From NCBI GenBank assembly GCA_016283095.1, contig JAEEMG010000004.1, positions 1 to 64,000 on the forward strand: a DNA stretch of 64,000 bases. The letters are read 5' to 3'. A model generated the notes under the pieces. The model saw nothing but the letters and a program-made list of their open reading frames with translations, searched no databases and was not told the origin of the DNA. This stretch comes from Paludibacteraceae bacterium (lineage in GTDB: Bacteria; Bacteroidota; Bacteroidia; Bacteroidales; Paludibacteraceae). This document shows positions 1 through 7,269 of the stretch, one piece after another (the stretch's first letter is position 1; every line of letters starts with the position of its first letter). The position numbers and the translations under genes were made by a program.

Positions 1-93
1 AAAACGGTTCACAAGGAAGGCAAACACATTCCTGCCTACCTAGCAGCAGAAAGCAAAGATTGCAATGCTACTACTATTTCTAAAAAGAAATAG
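1..93 (+). CDS. C-terminal fragment of an unidentified protein
   Basis: Frame 1 is open from the first base to a TAG stop at 91-93 and encodes the last 30 residues of a protein that begins outside the window. The tail is hydrophilic and lysine-rich (ends TTISKKK) and matches no motif I recognise. The other two plus frames are stopped or poor, and a strong intrinsic terminator follows 25 bases after the stop, which supports this being a real gene end. No function can be given. Confidence 0.5.
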   Translation, partial: KTVHKEGKHIPAYLAAESKDCNATTISKKK

Positions 94-117
94 AGCGATG
101 GAGTAAGTTCTTAACAG

Positions 118-149
118 GGCGGCCGTTCTTCACGAACGGTCGCTTTTTT
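118..149 (+). terminator. Rho-independent terminator of the gene entering from the left
   Basis: GCGGCCGTTC (119-128) pairs with GAACGGTCGC (134-143), with one G-T wobble and a five-base loop, followed by a run of seven T. This is a classic intrinsic terminator for the partial gene ending at 93. Confidence 0.85.
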
Positions 150-329
150 ATTATCAGCATACCAAAAGCATACTAACTGACCTGCTTCTACGATGCAAGT
201 CGTATGCAAAAACAAACCCATTTCTGGGCAATATAGTTTTTGTTTAATACATGGACATTCTTAAATCAACAAAAATCAATATATTGACAACCAACAATCA
301 TTTATTTTATAAATTTCAAGATTGTTTTT

Positions 330-360
330 TTTGAATAAATTGCCCAATAGAATAACTTTG
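330..360 (+). promoter_or_regulatory. Bacteroidota-type promoter for the MBOAT/SGNH pair
   Basis: TTTG at 330-333 and TAACTTTG at 353-360 are separated by 19 bases, matching the phylum's -33/-7 consensus (TTTG, TAnnTTTG). Transcription should start near 367, leaving an untranslated leader of about 175 bases before the ATG at 543. I see no riboswitch or strong hairpin in that leader. The rest of 150-329 is AT-rich with no gene. The element closely resembles the one at 3136-3166, including the flanking bases. Confidence 0.8.
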
Positions 361-542
361 CAAGCGGGAAAATTACAAATCTGTTAAAATTCGGCTGCAT
401 TTCTGTAATTTTTTCCTGAACATTAGGACATAATAAAAAAAGTGGTGTCAAGTGTGTTATGCGAATAAGATGAATTTGGTGGGGAAAGAGCACAACCACA
501 CACTAAACAACAATGAATATAAATCGATAATAACATAATCAA

Positions 543-1964
543 ATGACATTTCAGACACTTGAATATCTAATTTTCCTGCCTTTAACATTTATTCTCTACT
601 GGACATTATGCCGTGGGAACAAAACTCTCCAAAACGGACTTATCGTAATAGCTAGCCTTATATTCTATGGATGGTGGGACTGGCGTTTTCTAGGGCTATT
701 ATTGTTGACTGCATTCTCCACATTCGTCGCTGGAGATTTGATGGGCAAAACTGAAGATTCCAAAAAGCGAAAAATGATTTCAGTCGGTGCCATACTTCTA
801 AACATCGGCATCCTATTCTTTTTCAAATACTTCAACTTTTTTGTGCAGGCGTTTATCGATGCTTTTTCTCTCTTCGGAGCAGACGTGGAAGTATCGACGC
901 TTAACATCCTGTTGCCAGTGGGTATCAGTTTCTACACTTTCTCAGCGTTGAGTTACAGTATTGATGTATATCAGAAAAAGGTAGAGCCGACCAAAGATCT
1001 TTTGGCATATCTTGCCTACGTAATGTTCTTCCCTAGCATTTTGAGTGGACCGATAAGCCGAGCTCAAAAAACATTACCACAGTATTTTGAGACTCGTACT
1101 TTCAATTACGACGTGGCTATTGACGCATGCAAAGCGATCTTGATTGGCGCTGTTATGAAACTTTGTCTTGCCGACCGTTTGGCAATTTACGTAAACACAG
1201 TATATAGCAACATCGACCAACACAACGGCACGACACTTTTTTTCACCAGCGTCCTTTACACCATTCAGATTTATGCTGACTTCGCTGGATACTCGTTGAT
1301 GGCTATCGGAAGTGGAAAGTTGTTTGGCATCGAACTGCCAACGAACTTCATCCGTCCATATTTTGCAAAAACAGTCACTGATTTCTGGCGCAGATGGCAC
1401 ATCTCACTCACCACATGGTTCAGAGATTACATCTATTTCCCATTGGGAGGCAACAGATGCAGCAAAGCGCGCTGGATGCTCAACACAATGATCGTCTTTA
1501 CTGTAAGTGGACTATGGCATGGCGCAGCATACACTTTCCTCATCTGGGGAGCATTCCACGGAGCATGTATGGTGATAGAAAGACAAGTGTATGGAAACAA
1601 AATCAAAGAGATTTCAGACAAGTTCTCTATAGCTAATCTACTAAGATTGGCACTCACTTTCCTAATTGTGAATTTCGCATGGATATTCTTCCGTGTAAAC
1701 GACCTTAACGACGTAATGACAATCTTTAAGAAAATATTTACAGAGCATGGGGAACTCTTCGTCGACATTGACACATTCCTATTAGGATTCCTTGCAATGG
1801 CGATAGTATTTATTTACGACTTCATAAAGGAGAAGGATTTGAACATCCATCTTCTAAGTTCAAAATACATTGTCGTAAGATACATCACAGCTATTCTGCT
1901 GACATTCTATATTCTCGCCTTTGGTGTGCTCAATGGTGGTTCATTTATTTATTTCCAATTCTAA
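543..1964 (+). CDS. MBOAT family membrane-bound O-acyltransferase
   Basis: This 473-residue integral membrane protein belongs to the MBOAT family (AlgI/DltB/PatA type), which moves acyl groups, usually acetyl, across the membrane onto extracellular glycans. Around ten hydrophobic segments are visible. Family hallmarks are FWRRWHISLTTWFRDY (about 281-296), YFPLGGN, and SGLWHGAAY with the expected active-site His at 326. The start follows a long leader from a strong promoter. The SGNH-type gene begins 7 bases after its stop, so the two form an operon, the usual arrangement in which MBOAT supplies acyl groups and the partner transfers them. The acceptor polymer cannot be told from sequence. Family assignment is secure; substrate is inference. 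Confidence 0.9.
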   Translation: MTFQTLEYLIFLPLTFILYWTLCRGNKTLQNGLIVIASLIFYGWWDWRFLGLLLLTAFSTFVAGDLMGKTEDSKKRKMISVGAILLNIGILFFFKYFNFFVQAFIDAFSLFGADVEVSTLNILLPVGISFYTFSALSYSIDVYQKKVEPTKDLLAYLAYVMFFPSILSGPISRAQKTLPQYFETRTFNYDVAIDACKAILIGAVMKLCLADRLAIYVNTVYSNIDQHNGTTLFFTSVLYTIQIYADFAGYSLMAIGSGKLFGIELPTNFIRPYFAKTVTDFWRRWHISLTTWFRDYIYFPLGGNRCSKARWMLNTMIVFTVSGLWHGAAYTFLIWGAFHGACMVIERQVYGNKIKEISDKFSIANLLRLALTFLIVNFAWIFFRVNDLNDVMTIFKKIFTEHGELFVDIDTFLLGFLAMAIVFIYDFIKEKDLNIHLLSSKYIVVRYITAILLTFYILAFGVLNGGSFIYFQF

Positions 1965-1971
1965 AGCAGTT

Positions 1972-2916
1972 ATGAAAAAAGGGTTATTAAGATTTGGTGT
2001 TGCCGTTTTAATAGTTTTGGTCTCTATAGTTGTGATTGACCTTGCTGTAGGCAAAGCGATGGATTATATGCTTCCTCAGATCAGCAACCAAGGAGCTACA
2101 GGAAAAACATACTTTTCTCTATATGATGTGAACACCCCTGTGGTGATTGTCGGATCTTCACGTGCGTCACACCATTATGTGACTCAACAAATAGAAGACT
2201 CGATTGGGTTGCCAGCATACAACGTCGCTCGTGATGGCTGTTTCTTCAGCCACAACAGTTGTGTGGTAAACTCTATCTTAGACAGATACTCTCCTAAATT
2301 GATCATTTGGGAAAACTGCTGTGAATATCTATACGAGGGTGTGGATGATCCATTCGTCAACCTATACCCATACTATGAGACAAACAAATGGGTGACAACC
2401 GCGATAAAAGAAGAGTTGCCTTGGAAAGAATACGCCCGTCTCAACAGCAAAATATACCAATACAACTCTGTAATCCACCGTATCTTGATGCGTTACAGAA
2501 GCCGCAGTTCATATACAGAAGAAACAGAAAAAGGATACGAGCCTCTGACACCTAAAGAGCTTATTAAGAAATTGGAATTAGAGCCAGAAAAGTTGACAGG
2601 CACAACACTAAGCGAAACTAAAGTGGCCCGCTTCGATTCCATTCTGACAAGGGCTCAGGAGAAAGGCATTAAAATGGTGATTGTTGATTCGCCTAGATAT
2701 TTCATCCGCGATTCGATAAACATATCTAGAGACAAGATGGAAGAGATAAGCAAAAAACATGGAATGCTCTTTATCGACAACACTCACCTTCCATTCTTCA
2801 TAGAACATTCCGAAATGTTCGCTGATCCGACTCACATGAACAGCAACGGTGCGGAAATCTATACAGAACTATTTTTAAGCCAAATACATGATTATGTAAG
2901 TACAATTAAAAACTAG
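1972..2916 (+). CDS. SGNH-hydrolase-like partner of the MBOAT acyltransferase (DltD/AlgX-like)
   Basis: A 314-residue protein with one N-terminal membrane segment (about 5-24) and a periplasmic domain. VVIVGSSRASHHY (57-69) looks like block I of SGNH hydrolases (nucleophile Ser at 62 or 63), and FADPTHMNSNG near the C-terminus supplies the Asp/His pair (about D285, H288). Proteins of this kind work with MBOAT proteins to O-acylate surface polysaccharides. An in-frame GTG at 1921 inside the MBOAT gene would add 17 residues, but ATG 1972, 7 bases after the MBOAT stop, gives a normal N-terminal anchor and is preferred. A strong terminator follows. Confidence 0.8.
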   Translation: MKKGLLRFGVAVLIVLVSIVVIDLAVGKAMDYMLPQISNQGATGKTYFSLYDVNTPVVIVGSSRASHHYVTQQIEDSIGLPAYNVARDGCFFSHNSCVVNSILDRYSPKLIIWENCCEYLYEGVDDPFVNLYPYYETNKWVTTAIKEELPWKEYARLNSKIYQYNSVIHRILMRYRSRSSYTEETEKGYEPLTPKELIKKLELEPEKLTGTTLSETKVARFDSILTRAQEKGIKMVIVDSPRYFIRDSINISRDKMEEISKKHGMLFIDNTHLPFFIEHSEMFADPTHMNSNGAEIYTELFLSQIHDYVSTIKN

Positions 2917-2965
2917 CAATTGTCTCATAATTAATGTATTCGACGAGACAACACATATACCAATA

Positions 2966-3013
2966 CAGCCGAAGGAGACCGAGTTCAAATCAGAATCCTT
3001 CGGCTGATTTTTT
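2966..3013 (+). terminator. Rho-independent terminator after the MBOAT/SGNH operon
   Basis: CAGCCGAAGGA (2966-2976) pairs perfectly with TCCTTCGGCTG (2996-3006) around a 19-base loop and is followed by ATTTTTT. Confidence 0.85.
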
Positions 3014-3135
3014 ATCAAATTTACTAATGACAATGCTTGTTTGGATGCCTTCATGACAATAAATTGTTATTATATCGTTAATAAAAATGTTGATAACTTG
3101 TTGCTATTAATGTTAGAAACTTCAACAATGTTTCT

Positions 3136-3166
3136 TTTGAATAAAATCCCCGATGAAATAACTTTG
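3136..3166 (+). promoter_or_regulatory. Bacteroidota-type promoter for the Mur ligase gene
   Basis: TTTG at 3136-3139, 19-base spacer, TAACTTTG at 3159-3166. The start of transcription should lie near 3173, giving a leader of about 38 bases. The spacer and flanks resemble the promoter at 330-360. Confidence 0.8.
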
Positions 3167-3210
3167 CCAGTAGTAAAAAACACTTATCAATTAAATTTAA
3201 CGCTTATGAT

Positions 3211-4611
3211 ATGGGACATGATGATCAGCACAGTGCTTGCAATCGGCGCCGTCGTGGCTATTTCGTCGGTGTTGCTGGCACAGGTATGAGTCCGATGGCT
3301 CTTTTCCTTGCAGAAAAGGGCGAAGAGGTTTATGGAAGCGATAGAGCTTTCGCTCAAAAAGAGAAAAACCAGGACTACAAAGAACTTTCTCGCCACGGCG
3401 TCAACTGTGTGATGCAGGATGGTGAGCATTTGCCTGCAGATTTGGACTTCGCTGTTGTAAGTACAGCTGTGGAGGATACAAATCCGGATATTAAAGAAAT
3501 AAAAAGACGTAATGTTAAGATTATGCACCGCAGTGAGTTGCTCGCAGAAATCGCAAGCAACCATTGTGGAGGTGCAATTTGTGTGGGAGGCACTGCAGGA
3601 AAGAGCACTACCACCCACCTTATCTACCAACTTCTGCACGGAGCTGGCAAACAACCATGCATGATTGCAGGTGCTGCCGACAACAATGTGAAAAGAGGTG
3701 GAGAACCAGGCAATTTCGACAATTCAGGCGATGGGCCGCTCGTCTTTGAAGGAGACGAGAGTGACAAGAGCATTGTAAGATACAACCCTACTATGAGTGT
3801 GATCACCAATGTAGGTCATGATCACCATGAAATAGATGTCACAGTCGGTCTTTTCCAGACAGTAGCCGACAATACAGCCGACACTGTTGTGCTTAATTCA
3901 GGAGACGAGAATCTCCGCCGTTTGAATTGCAAAAAACGTGTCACTTTCGCTCTTGCAGAAAAAGATAACAACGCAGATTTTAAGGTTGCCGACTTGAAAC
4001 ACACAAGCGAAGGCATAACATTCTCAATCAACGGGGTACCGTTCGCATACCACTCTATTGGGCTTCACAACGCATTGAACATTGCTGCAGCTGTGGCAAT
4101 GGCGAGTGTATATGGTGTGAATGTTGAGGAATGTGCTAAGATTTTGAGCAAATTCGGCGGTGTTTACCGTCGCGGAAACATAATAGGCAAGGACTCTAAT
4201 GGTGCATTGTTGGTGGACGATTTCGCCCACACTCCCGAAGAGGTGGCAGAGACAATCCGCACACTAGCATCTTTTTCAGATAAAGTATATGCCGTCTACC
4301 AGCCTCATGGATTCGGTCCGCTTCGCAAAACATACGAGCAGATGGCTATCCTTTTGAAAGAGGTGATGAGAAAGCAGGATGTGTTCTATCTTGCCGACGT
4401 CTACTACGAAGGCGGAACGACCGACATGAGCATCGGATCAAAGTTTGTGGCGGACTATTTCACGTCGCAAGGCATCAATTGCGTCTACGTGCAGGATAGA
4501 AAAGAGATCCCTGCGATGATCGCGAAAGAGAGCAAAGCGAATGATTCGATTGTGGTCATGGGAGCACGCGACAAATCTCTTGCAGATTATGCCTGCTCAT
4601 TTAAAGGATAA
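3211..4611 (+). CDS. Mur ligase family protein, MurC/Mpl-like
   Basis: A 466-residue ATP-dependent ligase of the Mur family, which joins amino acids or peptides to UDP-MurNAc-type substrates in peptidoglycan synthesis or recycling. The N-terminal Rossmann motif VGVAGTGMSPMA (about 19-30), the P-loop GGTAGKSTTTH, the central FEGDESDKS and ITNVGHDHHEI motifs, and the C-terminal DDFAHTPEEV motif are all present in MurC order. The P-loop is GGTAGKS rather than the usual GTHGKT. ATG 3211 is the only in-frame start and precedes the Rossmann strand by 16 residues. The gene has its own promoter and terminator and lies outside a division/cell-wall cluster, so a stand-alone paralogue or an Mpl-type recycling ligase is as likely as the essential MurC. 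Confidence 0.75.
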   Translation: MGHDDQHSACNRRRRGYFVGVAGTGMSPMALFLAEKGEEVYGSDRAFAQKEKNQDYKELSRHGVNCVMQDGEHLPADLDFAVVSTAVEDTNPDIKEIKRRNVKIMHRSELLAEIASNHCGGAICVGGTAGKSTTTHLIYQLLHGAGKQPCMIAGAADNNVKRGGEPGNFDNSGDGPLVFEGDESDKSIVRYNPTMSVITNVGHDHHEIDVTVGLFQTVADNTADTVVLNSGDENLRRLNCKKRVTFALAEKDNNADFKVADLKHTSEGITFSINGVPFAYHSIGLHNALNIAAAVAMASVYGVNVEECAKILSKFGGVYRRGNIIGKDSNGALLVDDFAHTPEEVAETIRTLASFSDKVYAVYQPHGFGPLRKTYEQMAILLKEVMRKQDVFYLADVYYEGGTTDMSIGSKFVADYFTSQGINCVYVQDRKEIPAMIAKESKANDSIVVMGARDKSLADYACSFKG

Positions 4612-4637
4612 TCCGAAAAATATTGATAATTTTGCAA

Positions 4638-4666
4638 GGAGACGTGATTATTCACGTCCCCTTTTT
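4638..4666 (+). terminator. Rho-independent terminator after the Mur ligase gene
   Basis: GACGTGA (4641-4647) and TCACGTC (4652-4658) form the stem; CCCC and five T follow. The GGAGACG...CGTC form recurs at 11527 and 23257, so it is a terminator style of this genome. Confidence 0.7.
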
Positions 4667-4685
4667 GTGTTTAAATTAAGAAACT

Positions 4686-5735
4686 ATGCAGATTAAAGAA
4701 CTTGGAGAATTTGGATTGATTGACAGACTTACGAAGGAGTTCCCTATCGTGAACAAGTCGACGGAATTGTCGGTTGGCGACGATTGCGCTATACTCGACT
4801 ATACAGGCAAAAAAACTTTGGTAACGAAGGATTTGCTGCTTGAAGGTGTACATTTCGACCTGACATACTGCCCGCTCCTACATTTGGGTTACAAATCAGC
4901 GATTGTCAATTTTTCCGACGTCTACGCAATGAACGGCAAACCGAAACAGATGGTTGTCGGTCTTGGAGTAAGTTCAAAACTATGTGTGGAGGATCTTGAC
5001 GAATTATATGCCGGCATGAAGATCGCATGTGAAGAGCACGGAGTCGACCTGATCGGAGGAGACACCACAGCGTCGCTGAATGGTCTCACAATAAGCATCA
5101 CTTGCATCGGAGAAGGTGAGGAAGGCAAGATTGTGAAACGCAGTGGAGCGAAAGACACTGACCTTATTTGCGTTACTGGAGATCTTGGCGCCGCATATAT
5201 GGGTTTGCTTCTTCTTGAAAGAGAGAAAGAGGTGTTCAACGCCGGAAAAGGTTCAGATCCAGACTTCGCAGGCAAAGAATATTTGGTGGAACGACAGTTG
5301 AAACCAAGAGCAAGAAAAGATATAATAGAGTCGTTGGAGCGTATCAACGTCGTCCCTACATCAATGATGGATATTTCAGACGGTTTGTCGTCTGAGTTGC
5401 TCCACATCTGCAAAGCGAGCCACGTAGGATGCCGAATCTATGAGGACCGTATTCCTATCGACTACCTGACAGCACAGATGGCAGAAGAGATGAATATGAA
5501 CATGACTATGGCTGCTATGAACGGCGGTGAGGATTATGAGCTTCTGTTCACTATTCCGCTTTCTATGCACGACACATTCAAGGCTTTGACAGAAGTCACT
5601 CTTCCTGGTGTGCCTCGTCCAGATATCAAAATCATCGGTCACATCACAGCAGAAAACCTTGGTGCTCGAATGATCACTCGTGGAGGCGGAGAGATCGATA
5701 TCCAGGCTCAGGGTTGGAACTCGCTAAAAGAATGA
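4686..5735 (+). CDS. thiL: Thiamine-monophosphate kinase ThiL
   Basis: A 349-residue protein that phosphorylates thiamine monophosphate to thiamine diphosphate, the last step of the cofactor's synthesis. The AIRS/PurM-like fold signatures are clear: ELSVGDDCAIL (about 28-38), LLEGVHFDL, VNFSDVYAMNG, DLIGGDTTAS, RSGAKDTDLICVTGDLG, MMDISDGLSSEL and NGGEDYELLFT. Length is normal for the family. It starts 20 bases after the Mur ligase terminator and may be transcribed by read-through. No other thiamine gene and no TPP riboswitch is visible; there are only 74 bases upstream and they are used by the terminator. A perfect terminator follows. Confidence 0.93.
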   Translation: MQIKELGEFGLIDRLTKEFPIVNKSTELSVGDDCAILDYTGKKTLVTKDLLLEGVHFDLTYCPLLHLGYKSAIVNFSDVYAMNGKPKQMVVGLGVSSKLCVEDLDELYAGMKIACEEHGVDLIGGDTTASLNGLTISITCIGEGEEGKIVKRSGAKDTDLICVTGDLGAAYMGLLLLEREKEVFNAGKGSDPDFAGKEYLVERQLKPRARKDIIESLERINVVPTSMMDISDGLSSELLHICKASHVGCRIYEDRIPIDYLTAQMAEEMNMNMTMAAMNGGEDYELLFTIPLSMHDTFKALTEVTLPGVPRPDIKIIGHITAENLGARMITRGGGEIDIQAQGWNSLKE

Positions 5736-5747
5736 TAAATTATAAAT

Positions 5748-5835
5748 GTGAAATGCAGAATCAGACGGGGCGATGCTCCGTCTTTTTTTATTTTATCATT
5801 CCCCTATTAAGCATTACGAATCATGAATTAAAAAG
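5748..5835 (+). repeat. Direct repeat, copy 1, containing the thiL terminator
   Basis: About 85 bases starting GTGAAATGCAGAATCAGACG and ending GAATTAAAAA are repeated almost exactly at 7062-7155. The two copies bracket the DUF1016 gene in the same orientation, with small differences (G/A in the hairpin loop, a few indels in the AT-rich tail). Confidence 0.85.
5763..5789 (+). terminator. Rho-independent terminator of thiL
   Basis: AGACGGGGC pairs with GCTCCGTCT (one G-T wobble) around a three-base loop, followed by a T run. It lies inside the direct repeat at 5748-5835. Confidence 0.85.
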
Positions 5836-5882
5836 AATTACAATTGCCGTATAAAATCACGGTTATTGTTTGTGTGCAAATC

Positions 5883-5914
5883 TTTGCATATTACAATATT
5901 TTCCGCTATTTTTG
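5883..5914 (+). promoter_or_regulatory. Bacteroidota-type promoter for the DUF1016 gene
   Basis: TTTG at 5883-5886, 20-base spacer, TATTTTTG at 5907-5914. The ATG lies about 34 bases beyond the predicted start site. The gene therefore carries its own promoter inside the repeat-bounded segment. Confidence 0.65.
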
Positions 5915-5954
5915 TTGTGGATTAATAATGAATTCTGTTTAGTTATTTATAAAA

Positions 5955-7019
5955 ATGGGAAAAGGAAAAGAAATCGTACAAGAAAACACAGAAATGTTGT
6001 TGTTTTCTGATGTTTGTGGCATTATCGACAATGGTCGTAAACGTATCGCTGTCTATGTCAACTCTGAAATCTGCTTAACAAAATGGCATGTGGGCAAACG
6101 CATCAAAGAAGATGTGCTTTACAATCAGCGTGCTGAATATGGAAAACAGATTGTTAAGAATCTGGCTGCTAAATTGACAACGAAGTATGGCAGTGGATGG
6201 AATCTTAGAAACATTCAACATTGTTTACGAGTTGCATATACATTTTCAGAAGAAGAAATTGTGTACGCAGTGCGTACACAATTCAGTTGGACACATATTC
6301 GTTCACTCGTCTCAGTAACAGATCCTCTTGCTCGCCAATTCTATATGGAAATGTGTAGACTTGAGCATTGGGACACTCGAACTTTAGATGCCAAAATTGA
6401 CAGTCAATTATATGAAAGAACAGCCATCAGTCGTAAGCCTGAAGATGTCATCAAAAAAGAACTTGACAACCTTAAAGATGGCAACACATTGAATCCAGAC
6501 CTTGTATTTAAAAGCAGTTATTTTCTTGACATGCTTGGATTACCTGATGTCTTTACAGAAAAAGATCTGGAGAGTTCCATCGTCACCCAAATGCAAAGTT
6601 TTATTTGCGAAATGGGAACAGACTTTGCTTTTATTGGCAGACAGAAACGTATCACTGTCGATGCCATTGACTACTACATCGACCTACTATTCTACCACAG
6701 AACTCTTCGTCGTTTGGTAGCAATCGACTTGAAATTAGGAAAATTCAAACCAGAACATGAAGGTCAAATGTTGCTTTATTTACGTTACTTAAATAAAAAT
6801 GAACGTAAAGAAGGAGAACTGTCTCCAATCGGGTTAGTTCTTTGTAGCGAAGGAAACACCGAACATGTTGAATATTTGATGTTAGATGAAGACAGTCCAA
6901 TCAAAGTAGCTCAATACTACACTCAACTGCCTGACAAAAAATTGCTTGCTGAAAAAATGCAACGTGCGATTGCTATTGCCCGCGAACATTTCGCTGAACA
7001 AAAAACAAATGGGAAATAA
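5955..7019 (+). CDS. DUF1016 / YhcG family predicted PD-(D/E)XK nuclease
   Basis: A 354-residue protein with the two-part YhcG layout: an N-terminal DUF1016 domain (about 15-165, with EYGKQIVKNLAAKL and NLRNIQHCLRVAY) and a C-terminal PD-(D/E)XK-like domain (about 180-340). The likely catalytic set is E206, D243 in YYIDLLFYH, and D258/K260 in AIDLKLGKF. Family members are often mobile and their biological role is unsettled. The gene has its own promoter and is bracketed by two direct repeats, each containing a terminator, which suggests insertion as a unit downstream of thiL. No restriction, toxin or transposase gene is adjacent. Family call is firm; nuclease activity is inferred from the fold. 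Confidence 0.88.
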   Translation: MGKGKEIVQENTEMLLFSDVCGIIDNGRKRIAVYVNSEICLTKWHVGKRIKEDVLYNQRAEYGKQIVKNLAAKLTTKYGSGWNLRNIQHCLRVAYTFSEEEIVYAVRTQFSWTHIRSLVSVTDPLARQFYMEMCRLEHWDTRTLDAKIDSQLYERTAISRKPEDVIKKELDNLKDGNTLNPDLVFKSSYFLDMLGLPDVFTEKDLESSIVTQMQSFICEMGTDFAFIGRQKRITVDAIDYYIDLLFYHRTLRRLVAIDLKLGKFKPEHEGQMLLYLRYLNKNERKEGELSPIGLVLCSEGNTEHVEYLMLDEDSPIKVAQYYTQLPDKKLLAEKMQRAIAIAREHFAEQKTNGK

Positions 7020-7061
7020 AAAGCCGCATAAAATCATCAAAAGATTATGTTATAGTCTAAC

Positions 7062-7155
7062 GTGAAATGCAGAATCAGACGGGGCAATGCTCCGTCTTTT
7101 TTATTTAATCATTCCCCTATTATGTATTATGAATTACGAATTATGAATTAAAAAA
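7062..7155 (+). repeat. Direct repeat, copy 2, behind the DUF1016 gene
   Basis: Near-identical to 5748-5835, including the terminator hairpin at 7077-7102 and the following ATCATTCCCCTATTA tail. It places the same terminator behind DUF1016 that stands behind thiL. Confidence 0.85.
7077..7102 (+). terminator. Rho-independent terminator of the DUF1016 gene
   Basis: Same AGACGGGGC / GCTCCGTCT stem as at 5763, with loop AAT instead of GAT, followed by six T. Confidence 0.8.
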
Positions 7156-7190
7156 AGCACCACCGTAATTATACTACGATGGTGCTTTTT
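7151..7190. terminator. Bidirectional terminator between DUF1016 and sulP
   Basis: AAAAAGCACCA plus CGTA (about 7152-7167) pairs with TACG plus TGGTGCTTTTT (about 7175-7190), one mismatch, flanked by A and T runs on opposite sides. It can stop both the plus-strand DUF1016 transcript and the minus-strand sulP transcript. Confidence 0.8.
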
Positions 7191-7269
7191 CATCAGCAAA
7201 ACAACAATTTATATCAAAATCAGTAGAAACAGGGCTCGCCCCATTCTAACAGATTAGATGATTATTCGT

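Noticed and set aside
302..499. 65-residue minus-strand frame before the MBOAT gene
   Set aside because: It runs across the promoter and leader of the MBOAT operon and has no recognisable features.
1921..1971. Longer form of the SGNH gene overlapping the MBOAT gene
   Set aside because: The extension lacks signal-peptide character, whereas ATG 1972 opens a clean membrane anchor 7 bases after the MBOAT stop.
4612..4685. TPP riboswitch before thiL
   Set aside because: Only 74 bases are available and these are occupied by the terminator hairpin of the preceding gene; no thi-box motif is seen.
5955..7019. DUF1016 gene as a restriction enzyme with a partner methylase
   Set aside because: No methyltransferase or specificity subunit is nearby; only the nuclease-like fold is supported.
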